Part shown: positions 1 through 5,363 of the stretch, piece by piece
Position numbering within the stretch: position 1 is the stretch's first letter
Layout: every line of letters starts with the position of its first letter
NCBI GenBank assembly: GCA_964468685.1
Contig: CAYXUH010000105.1
Coordinates: 1-5,363, forward strand
Source of the DNA: UBA6078 sp964468685
GTDB lineage: Bacteria > Desulfobacterota > Syntrophia > Syntrophales > UBA2210
Direction: 5' to 3'
DNA: 5,363 bases
Notes under the pieces: model-generated
What the model saw: the letters and a program-made list of their open reading frames with translations, nothing else
Told to the model about the DNA's origin: nothing
Databases searched by the model: none
Translations under genes and position numbers: made by a program

Positions 1-1859
1 TCCTCCACCCGAGACGGATCTACGACGGCGTGAGGGAAGGCGTGGAACACGGGGGAAACAAGAGCGGAATCCCCACGATCAACGGCTGCCTGGTATTCGA
101 CGAACGCTACCTGGGCAAACCACTCGTCTACTGCGGAACGGGGGGGATCATGCCCGCCCGCATCCATGGCGAGGCAACCCATTCCAAGACAATCGTCCCG
201 GGAGATGTGATCATCATGACCGGGGGGCGGATCGGAAAGGACGGAATCCACGGGGCGACATTCTCGTCGGAGGAACTGAATGAGGATTCACCGGTCACCG
301 CGGTACAGATCGGCGACCCCATAACCCAGAAAAAGATGACCGATTTTCTCCTGATCGCGCGGGACACGAATCTCTACCGGGCGATAACGGACAACGGCGC
401 CGGCGGCCTCTCATCATCAGTCGGCGAGATGGCCACACTCTGCGGGGGATGTGAAATCGATCTCAAAAAGGCCCCGTTGAAATACGCGGGCTTGCAACCG
501 TGGGAGATACTGATATCGGAGGCACAGGAGCGGATGACCCTCGCCGTGTCCCCTGAAAAGTGCGAAGAGTTCCTCGCCCTCGCCGCGAAGATGAACGTCG
601 AGGCCACACCCCTCGGCACGTTTACCGACTCCGGGGTCTTTCATGTCCGTTACGGGGAGAAAACCGTGGCCTGGCTCGACATGGAGTTCCTCCACGACGG
701 ACTCCCCAAGATGCTCCTTAACGCGCGCTGGACCCCCCCCCGGCATGAAGAACCGGACTTCTCCGAACCGGATGATATGGGAAGGGCCCTCAAAGAGATG
801 CTCGCGCGCCTGAATATCTGCAGCAAGGAATCGGTCGTCAGACAGTATGACCACGAGGTGCAGGGAGGTGGCGTCGTCAAACCGCTGGTCGGTGTCGCAA
901 ACGACGGGCCGAGCGACGCGGCGGTTATCAGGCCGATCCTCGATTCCTTCGAAGGGGTCGTTGTGGCCAACGGCATCTGTCCCCGCTACAGCGATATCGA
1001 CACCTACCACATGGCCGCCTGCGCGATAGACGAGGCTGTGAGAAATGCCATCGCCGTGGGGGGCTCTCTCGAACGGATGGCGGGCATCGACAATTTCTGC
1101 TGGTGTGATCCGGTTGAATCGGAGAAGACCCCAGACGGTCGATATAAACTGGCACAGCTTGTCCGCGCGAACCGGGCCCTTTACGATTACACCACGGCAT
1201 ACGGGGTTCCCTGTATCTCCGGAAAAGACAGCATGAAGAACGATTATATCATCGGAGAAACGAAGATATCGATACCCCCAACACTCCTCTTTTCCACCAT
1301 GGGAAAAATCGAGGACGTTAGGAAGGCGATCACCATGGACGCCAAGAAGCACGGAGACCTGGTATACATACTGGGAGAGACCCGTGCGGAACTGGGGGGC
1401 TCCGAGTGGTTCGCCATGCATGGATTCATCGGCAACACCGTCCCGAAGGTAGACGCACAGAAGGCAAAGGATCTCTACCAGGCATTGAGCAAGGCGATCG
1501 AAAGGAGCCTCGTCGCATCCTGCCATGATTGTTCCGATGGCGGGCTCGGAATTGCCCTCGCCGAAACATCCATTGCCGGGGGTCTCGGAATGGACGTCTC
1601 GCTCTCCCTTGCCCCTCGGGAGGGGATCAAAAGGGATGATTACCTGCTCTTTTCAGAATCGCAGAGCAGATTTGTGGTAACCGTCTCTCCGGAGGCGCAG
1701 GAAGAGTTTGAAGCCCGTATGGCGGGGCAGGCCTTTGGCTGTATCGGCAAGATTATATCGGGCGAGATCTTCAGAGTTGCCGGTATACACGGAGAGACCA
1801 TCATGGAGGAGGCTATCGACTCCCTGAAAGAGGCGTGGCAAAAACCCCTGGACTTTTAG
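1..1859 (+). CDS. purL: Phosphoribosylformylglycinamidine synthase, synthetase subunit PurL (5' end outside window)
   Basis: PurL is the ATP-dependent subunit of FGAM synthase: FGAR + ATP + ammonia (from glutamine via PurQ) gives FGAM, a cytoplasmic step of purine synthesis. The reading frame is open from base 3 and the start lies upstream; 618 codons are visible. Numbering from base 3, the end of the first AIRS/PurM-like half is seen (G-N-K-S-G-I-P-T near residues 18-25), then its C-terminal domain (DGIHGAT from 80; DNGAGGLSSSVGE from 130). The second half follows, with VANDGPSDA near 298-306, SGKDSMKN from 406 and HDCSDGGLG near 508-516. There is no glutamine amidotransferase domain at the C-terminus, which fits the separate purQ 17 bases downstream. 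The visible part is slightly longer than I recall for the matching part of the roughly 740-residue Bacillus PurL, so the whole protein may be of a longer type, perhaps with a fused PurS-like N-terminus; the window cannot show this. The family assignment is firm. Confidence 0.96.
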   Translation, partial: LHPRRIYDGVREGVEHGGNKSGIPTINGCLVFDERYLGKPLVYCGTGGIMPARIHGEATHSKTIVPGDVIIMTGGRIGKDGIHGATFSSEELNEDSPVTAVQIGDPITQKKMTDFLLIARDTNLYRAITDNGAGGLSSSVGEMATLCGGCEIDLKKAPLKYAGLQPWEILISEAQERMTLAVSPEKCEEFLALAAKMNVEATPLGTFTDSGVFHVRYGEKTVAWLDMEFLHDGLPKMLLNARWTPPRHEEPDFSEPDDMGRALKEMLARLNICSKESVVRQYDHEVQGGGVVKPLVGVANDGPSDAAVIRPILDSFEGVVVANGICPRYSDIDTYHMAACAIDEAVRNAIAVGGSLERMAGIDNFCWCDPVESEKTPDGRYKLAQLVRANRALYDYTTAYGVPCISGKDSMKNDYIIGETKISIPPTLLFSTMGKIEDVRKAITMDAKKHGDLVYILGETRAELGGSEWFAMHGFIGNTVPKVDAQKAKDLYQALSKAIERSLVASCHDCSDGGLGIALAETSIAGGLGMDVSLSLAPREGIKRDDYLLFSESQSRFVVTVSPEAQEEFEARMAGQAFGCIGKIISGEIFRVAGIHGETIMEEAIDSLKEAWQKPLDF

Positions 1860-1876
1860 AAACGCACGGGCGGCAC

Positions 1877-2701
1877 ATGACAAAAAAAGTAAAAACAATT
1901 GTACTCACGGGAAACGGCACGAACTGCGAGATGGAGATGGCCCATGCCTGCCGGCTCGCGGGATCAGCCGTCGTCGATATCGTTCACATCAGCGAACTGC
2001 TCTGTGGCAAAAAACGCCTGGACGATTACCACTTCCTCAACCTCCCCGGCGGATTTCTGGATGGTGATGACCTGGGGTCCGCCAAGGCGGGCGCGAACAG
2101 GATCGTCCACGCACAGATCAAAAGGGGGAAAGAAAAGCTGTACCAGCAGTTGATCGACTTTATTCAGAACGGAAAACTGATCCTGGGTGTGTGCAACGGC
2201 TTTCAGCTCATGATCAAACTGGGGCTGCTCCCGGCGTTCGGCGGCGATTATTCCACTCAGACGGTTACTCTGACATTCAACGATTCGGGACGCTTTGAAG
2301 ACCGATGGGTCTATCTGAAGGTCAATGAGGATTCACCCTGCGTTTTTACAACGGGTCTGGAGGGGATATACCTCCCCGTTAGACATGGTGAGGGGAAGAT
2401 CGTCACGAGGGATACCGCCATACTTGAACGACTCCACACGAATAATCAGATCGCACTGCAGTACAGCGATAAGACGTATGAAAAAGCTGTTATGGATTAC
2501 CCCGACAACCCCAACGGGTCGATGGATGCCGTTGCGGGAATATGCGACGAATCGGGCCGGATATTCGGACTCATGCCTCACCCGGAAGCCTATCTCCACT
2601 ATACCAATCATCCGCGCTGGACGAGAGAGGCCCTGCCTGAAGACGGAGCGGGTCTTTCGATTTTCAGAAATGCCGTCGATTTCATAAAAAAGGCTTTCTA
2701 A
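1877..2701 (+). CDS. purQ: Phosphoribosylformylglycinamidine synthase, glutaminase subunit PurQ
   Basis: PurQ is a class I glutamine amidotransferase that hydrolyses glutamine and passes ammonia to PurL for FGAM formation. The product is 274 residues, longer than the roughly 227 of Bacillus PurQ, so it belongs to a long-form group. Visible features are the N-terminal strand and GNGTNCEMEMAHA segment (about 10-22), the LPGGFLDGDD loop (from about 56), the nucleophile elbow LGVCNGFQ with Cys106, and the catalytic His235 and Glu237 in MPHPEA. The full triad is therefore present. ATG 1877 is chosen because it sits just before the conserved first strand. The ribosome site is weak (GGGCGG, 3 bases away), so translational coupling to purL, which stops 17 bases upstream, is plausible. 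An in-frame GTG at 1835 would add 14 residues and overlap purL; it is less likely because it adds nothing recognisable. Confidence 0.95.
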   Translation: MTKKVKTIVLTGNGTNCEMEMAHACRLAGSAVVDIVHISELLCGKKRLDDYHFLNLPGGFLDGDDLGSAKAGANRIVHAQIKRGKEKLYQQLIDFIQNGKLILGVCNGFQLMIKLGLLPAFGGDYSTQTVTLTFNDSGRFEDRWVYLKVNEDSPCVFTTGLEGIYLPVRHGEGKIVTRDTAILERLHTNNQIALQYSDKTYEKAVMDYPDNPNGSMDAVAGICDESGRIFGLMPHPEAYLHYTNHPRWTREALPEDGAGLSIFRNAVDFIKKAF

Positions 2702-2805
2702 AACTGCGCCCTCACTCCTGACTCATCCGCAACTGGCAGCCACATCGTAAGGTGTATCTCAGGATATTTTCAGGCAGGGCATAATCGCACCCGGGTTTTT
2801 GTCGA

Positions 2806-2857
2806 TACCGAGGGTGAGGGGCAGGACCATCCCTCGTACATAATGGTGGATCCTGCC
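2806..2857. repeat. Two overlapping imperfect inverted repeats
   Basis: One potential hairpin pairs TACCGAGGG (2806-2814, one bulged C) with CCCTCGTA (2831-2838). The other pairs GGCAGGA (2820-2826) with TCCTGCC (2851-2857), extended by CCATC with GGTGG across one bulged A. The 3' arm of the first shares bases with the extended 5' arm of the second, so both cannot form fully at once. Neither is followed by a T-run on either strand, so neither is a standard intrinsic terminator. They could be part of the purQ mRNA 3' end, or chance. Confidence 0.4.
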
Positions 2858-2897
2858 AAATAATGTTACAATAATGTAGCCTGTAGCGGTATCCCGA

Positions 2898-2926
2898 TTG
2901 CAGGACATGGATAAAAGCCTTAAAAT
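2898..2926 (+). promoter_or_regulatory. Possible sigma-70-type promoter for dapF-purF
   Basis: TTGCAG (2898-2903) and TAAAAT (2921-2926) are separated by exactly 17 bases. The -35 matches consensus at only 3 of 6 positions (the important TTG), and the -10 at 5 of 6. Transcription would begin near 2933, giving a leader of about 75 bases before ATG 3009. An alternative -10 (TACAAT, 2867-2872) has no good -35. The evidence is sequence resemblance only; read-through from purQ is equally possible. Confidence 0.33.
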
Positions 2927-2957
2927 AGGCATACAAACCAAAGGGATAAAACAAATC

Positions 2958-2969
2958 GACAAAATTGTC
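2958..2969. promoter_or_regulatory. Short dyad GACAA-N2-TTGTC in the dapF leader
   Basis: A perfect inverted repeat with 5-base arms (2958-2962 and 2965-2969) and an AA centre lies downstream of the inferred transcription start, where a repressor site might sit. The 2-base centre is too small for an RNA hairpin loop, so a protein-binding site is the more sensible reading. It does not match an operator I recognise, and arms this short can arise by chance. Confidence 0.25.
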
Positions 2970-2990
2970 TTCCTGGTATCAATATTGCTT

Positions 2991-2998
2991 GAGGAGGG
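2991..2998 (+). promoter_or_regulatory. Strong ribosome-binding site for dapF (ATG 3009)
   Basis: GAGGAGGG contains AGGAGG at 2992-2997, 11 bases before ATG 3009. It is the main reason to prefer ATG 3009 over the TTG at 2898. A second AGGAGG at 3049-3054 lies 11 bases before an in-frame GTG at 3066 and could serve an internal start. Confidence 0.65.
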
Positions 2999-3008
2999 TG
3001 TCTGTGCT

Positions 3009-3899
3009 ATGACCCCCTCCGCTGATAATGACACGACAGAGGCCCAAGAGGAGGAACCTATTGCTGTGATTGAAAACGAGAACCGATCCATTGTCTTTTC
3101 AAAGATGTCCGGGCATGGAAATGATTTTATCGTCATAGACGCTCGCAGCCGCCATACCAACGCAGATTGGAGTGAGCGGGCTCGTGTGTGGTGCAAGCGC
3201 CAGACCTCCATCGGGGCCGACGGCCTGCTGATAATCGAGCCGAGTTCGATTGCCGATTTCAGGCTGCGGATATTCAACGCCGACGGGAGTGAGGCGGAGA
3301 TGTGCGGAAATGGCGCCAGGTGCGTGGCCGCCTTTGCCGCGCGTGATGAGATCGCGAAATCCCGGATGGTTATGGAAACGATGGCAGGGCCGGTCGGCGC
3401 CTCCGTACAGGACGATGTGGTCGCCATTCAGCTGACGAACCCGTCCTCCGTGAAAGATGAGGAAGCCCTGGAGATAGAGGGCAGGAGCCTTTCCTTCTAC
3501 TTCATAAACTCAGGGGTCCCGCACACCATCCTCTTCGAAGAGGGGGTTGCCGCAATGGCGACGGATGAGGTGGCGCAGATGGGCCATGCGGTCAGGTTTC
3601 ACCCGGCATTCGCACCCGAGGGAACCAATGTCGATTTCGTGGAGGTCCTCGGACCGGGCCGGATACGCGTTCGCACCTACGAGCGAGGCGTTGAGGGAGA
3701 GACCCTCGCGTGCGGAACGGGAGCGGTGGCATCATCCATAATAAGCAGTGGGTTTAAGGGCGCGGGAGACCCCCCGATCCATGTCGAGATGCCCGGCGGA
3801 ACCCTCATCGTCGATTTTAAAAAGAGGGGGGATTCCTTTGAGGACATTTGGCTCAAGGGAGTGGTCGTATTCGTATATGAAGGAAGCATACCCCTGTAA
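3009..3899 (+). CDS. dapF: Diaminopimelate epimerase DapF
   Basis: DapF is a cytoplasmic, PLP-independent epimerase that converts L,L-diaminopimelate to meso-diaminopimelate, the precursor of lysine and the cross-linking residue of most Gram-negative peptidoglycan. From ATG 3009 it has 296 residues; the family is usually about 270-285. Both catalytic cysteines are present: Cys99 in MCGNGARC and Cys235 in ACGTGAVASS. Asn38 in the N-terminal GNDFIVID motif, the EGTNVDF segment and YERGVEGET before the second cysteine also match. Residues 1-27 are an acidic, low-complexity extension ahead of the usual first strand (IVFSKMSGHGNDF). Starting at GTG 3066 would remove 19 residues and give 277, closer to the family; that codon also has its own AGGAGG, so the start is not settled. 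The gene sits between purQ and purF, an unexpected partner for purine genes. The stop is TAA at 3897-3899, with purF beginning at or just after it. Confidence 0.95.
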   Translation: MTPSADNDTTEAQEEEPIAVIENENRSIVFSKMSGHGNDFIVIDARSRHTNADWSERARVWCKRQTSIGADGLLIIEPSSIADFRLRIFNADGSEAEMCGNGARCVAAFAARDEIAKSRMVMETMAGPVGASVQDDVVAIQLTNPSSVKDEEALEIEGRSLSFYFINSGVPHTILFEEGVAAMATDEVAQMGHAVRFHPAFAPEGTNVDFVEVLGPGRIRVRTYERGVEGETLACGTGAVASSIISSGFKGAGDPPIHVEMPGGTLIVDFKKRGDSFEDIWLKGVVVFVYEGSIPL

Positions 3900-3903
3900 C
3901 AAC

Positions 3904-3911
3904 GGGGAGGT
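3904..3911 (+). promoter_or_regulatory. Strong Shine-Dalgarno sequence near the purF start
   Basis: GGGGAGGT (core GGAGGT, 3906-3911) lies 5-12 bases after the dapF stop, where a ribosome site for the next gene is expected. The first in-frame codon at normal spacing is CTG at 3916 (4 bases away). GTG 3940 is 28 bases away, which is too far for ordinary use. The nearest ATG, at 3932, is out of frame with purF. Confidence 0.5.
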
Positions 3912-3939
3912 CACCCTGTTCAAAAAGAGAAATGATATC

Positions 3940-5355
3940 GTGCCACAAACAGAATGCGATCCGGATCGCCTCAGGGACACCTGCGGTGTCTTTGGAATTT
4001 TTGGAGACCCGGAAGCTGCTCAGAGGACATACCTGGGACTTTACGCGCTCCAGCACCGGGGGCAGGAAAGCGCGGGGATCGCCGCGTCCGATGGGAAGAA
4101 TATTGCCCTCCACAAGGGGATGGGGCTGGTACGAACAGTCTTTTCACACCCCGACATCATGACCGGTCTGCCGGGAGCATCCGCCATCGGGCACAACCGC
4201 TACTCCACCACCGGGGGATCCGGGCTGATAAACGCCCAGCCGATACTGATACAATTCAAGAAAGGCCAGATCGCCGCGGCCCATAACGGAAACCTGATCA
4301 ATGCCCTGGATCTCAGAAAACGGATGGAGAACACGGGGTCGATATTTCAGACCACATCGGACAGTGAGATAGTCCTCCACCTGATCGCGCGATCCGGGAA
4401 GGACACCATGGAGGATATGGTCATTGATGCCCTGGGGCAAATTGAGGGGGCATACTGTTTCGCGTTTCTCACACCCTCGAAGCTGATAGCGGCACGGGAC
4501 CCCTATGGTTTCAGGCCCCTGTGCGTCGGCACCCTGGGCGATGCCACCGTCATCGCCTCCGAATCATGCGCCCTTGATATCATAGGCGCGAAGTATATCA
4601 GGAGCGTTGAGCCGGGAGAGATCATCACTATTGATGCACAGGGCATGACATCCCACCGGCTCCCGGATGCCCCCCGAAAGGCCTTTTGCATCTTCGAGTA
4701 CATCTATTTTTCCCGGCCGGACAGCATCATATTCGGCGAGAAAGTCGACAAGTTCAGGAGGAAGCTGGGAAAGAAACTGGCGGAGGAATCCCCCTGCGAC
4801 GCGGATATCGTTATGAGCGTCCCCGATTCCGCCAACACAGCGGCACTGGGATACGCCCAGAGGTCGGGGATACAGTTTGAGATAGGGTTAATACGGAACC
4901 ACTATATCGGAAGGACCTTTATTGATCCTTACCAGGACAAGAGGGACCGCGACGTACGGATAAAATTCAATCCCGTGCCCGGCGTACTCGAAGGCAGACG
5001 CGTTGTGGTCGTGGATGACTCCATTGTGCGGGGAACAACGATGAGGCGGCTGGTCCGCCTGATACGGGAGGGAGGGGCAGCAGAGGTGCATGTCAGGGTC
5101 GCGTCACCCCCGGTGCGGTGTCCCTGTTTTTACGGGATCGATATACCGAGCAACAAGGAGCTGATAGGATTCACTCACTCCGTAGAGGAAACACGGAGCT
5201 ACATAGAGGCCGATTCGCTCGCGTACCTCTCGGTCCCAGCGATGCTGGGCGCTGTTCCGGACGGTACGATTCAATGCACGGCATGTTTCACCGGTGATTA
5301 CCCAACGGCAGTCCCGGAAGGGTTCAACAAGGAGCAATTCTCGATCGGAAGATAG
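3940..5355 (+). CDS. purF: Amidophosphoribosyltransferase PurF, iron-sulfur type with propeptide
   Basis: PurF catalyses the committed first step of purine synthesis: PRPP + glutamine + water gives 5-phosphoribosylamine, glutamate and pyrophosphate. From GTG 3940 it has 471 residues, typical of the family. The N-terminal class II (Ntn) glutaminase domain begins at Cys15 (CGVFGIFG), which should become residue 1 after removal of a 14-residue propeptide. LQHRGQES (37-44), GHNRYSTTG (84-92), HNGNL (115-119) and SDSE with Asp141 follow. The phosphoribosyltransferase domain carries the PRPP loop VVVVDDSIVRGTT (355-367). Cys250, Cys396, Cys446 and Cys449 occupy the four [4Fe-4S] ligand positions of the Bacillus enzyme. 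The start is uncertain: ATG 3877 overlaps dapF by 23 bases (492 residues), and CTG 3916 has the best ribosome site (479 residues). Spacing to dapF implies cotranscription. Feedback inhibition by purine nucleotides is a family property, not visible here. Confidence 0.96.
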   Translation: MPQTECDPDRLRDTCGVFGIFGDPEAAQRTYLGLYALQHRGQESAGIAASDGKNIALHKGMGLVRTVFSHPDIMTGLPGASAIGHNRYSTTGGSGLINAQPILIQFKKGQIAAAHNGNLINALDLRKRMENTGSIFQTTSDSEIVLHLIARSGKDTMEDMVIDALGQIEGAYCFAFLTPSKLIAARDPYGFRPLCVGTLGDATVIASESCALDIIGAKYIRSVEPGEIITIDAQGMTSHRLPDAPRKAFCIFEYIYFSRPDSIIFGEKVDKFRRKLGKKLAEESPCDADIVMSVPDSANTAALGYAQRSGIQFEIGLIRNHYIGRTFIDPYQDKRDRDVRIKFNPVPGVLEGRRVVVVDDSIVRGTTMRRLVRLIREGGAAEVHVRVASPPVRCPCFYGIDIPSNKELIGFTHSVEETRSYIEADSLAYLSVPAMLGAVPDGTIQCTACFTGDYPTAVPEGFNKEQFSIGR

Positions 5356-5363
5356 GATAGGCG

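Larger units (their letters stand above)
2888..2988 (+). repeat. Spaced direct repeat GGTATC-N3-ATTGC, two copies
   Basis: Copies lie at 2888-2901 and 2975-2988, 87 bases apart, identical at all 11 specified positions and differing in the 3-base spacer (CCG versus AAT). The first overlaps the candidate -35 element and the second ends two bases before the dapF ribosome site. A further GGTATC occurs on the minus strand at 2804-2809 without the ATTGC half. A pair of binding sites for a regulator is possible but not shown. Confidence 0.4.
2702..3008. other. Intergenic region between purQ and dapF
   Basis: About 307 bases separate the purQ stop from the preferred dapF start. The dapF frame stays open back to a TTG at 2898, but the peptide it would add (37 residues) resembles nothing in DapF and lies before a strong ribosome site, so it is treated as untranslated. 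Antisense open frames crossing this region look like chance. No hairpin followed by a T-run is visible after purQ, and I see no hallmark of a purine or lysine riboswitch. What is present: two overlapping imperfect inverted repeats (2806-2857), three ATAATG copies (2840, 2860, 2871), a possible promoter (2898-2926), a spaced direct repeat (2888-2988), and a 12-base dyad (2958-2969). Confidence 0.7.

Noticed and set aside
417..1526. A 369-codon open frame on the minus strand opposite purL
   Set aside because: The plus strand is unmistakably PurL throughout. Long antisense frames are common in GC-rich coding DNA, and the translated product shows no recognisable domain or ribosome site.
279..2337. 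A shared 14-mer AATGAGGATTCACC in purL (279-292) and purQ (2324-2337)
   Set aside because: Both copies are in coding sequence and encode the same NEDSP peptide in unrelated domains. The flanks do not match, so coincidence is the simplest reading.
2702..2897. A riboswitch (purine or lysine) or rho-independent terminator after purQ
   Set aside because: I could not find the conserved core elements of either riboswitch, nor a stable hairpin followed by a T-run.
2898..3008. TTG 2898 as the dapF start, adding 37 residues
   Set aside because: The extra peptide is not DapF-like and lies ahead of a strong ribosome site for ATG 3009. The TTG also coincides with the candidate -35 element.
2759..3427. 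A 222-codon minus-strand open frame across the dapF start and intergenic region
   Set aside because: It runs opposite the conserved DapF motifs, is rich in Ser/Ala/Ile as expected from antisense translation, and resembles no family I know.

Overview
The window is an ordinary-looking stretch of bacterial chromosome. It holds four genes on the plus strand in the order purL (3' part only), purQ, dapF, purF. Three encode enzymes of de novo purine nucleotide synthesis. The fourth encodes diaminopimelate epimerase, which makes meso-diaminopimelate for lysine and peptidoglycan. No tRNA, rRNA, mobile element or CRISPR array was seen, and nothing here supports a new biological system.

Organism: a GC-rich-looking Gram-negative-type bacterium is likely. 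A member of the Desulfobacterota (former Deltaproteobacteria) or a relative fits the split PurL plus long PurQ, the Bacillus-type [4Fe-4S] PurF with a propeptide, and the general protein flavour. This is inference from remembered family features, not from a search. The DapF gene and the iron-sulfur PurF are compatible with an anaerobic, DAP-containing cell wall lineage but do not prove it.

Layout: bases 1-1859 are the C-terminal 618 codons of PurL, cut by the window edge. PurQ (1877-2701) follows after 17 bases. PurL and PurQ together convert FGAR to FGAM: PurQ releases ammonia from glutamine and PurL uses it with ATP. Bases 2702-3008 are the only real intergenic region. They hold no convincing gene or classical terminator, but do contain imperfect hairpins, short direct repeats, a small dyad and a possible promoter. 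dapF (3009-3899) starts there and has two candidate start sites, each with the same AGGAGG sequence 11 bases upstream. purF (annotated 3940-5355) follows at once and is probably cotranscribed with dapF. It encodes the first committed enzyme of the purine pathway.

The points most worth a second look are the placement of dapF inside a purine cluster, the duplicated ribosome-binding-site/start arrangement of dapF, the uncertain purF start (a strong Shine-Dalgarno sequence faces a CTG codon), and the patterned leader upstream of dapF.
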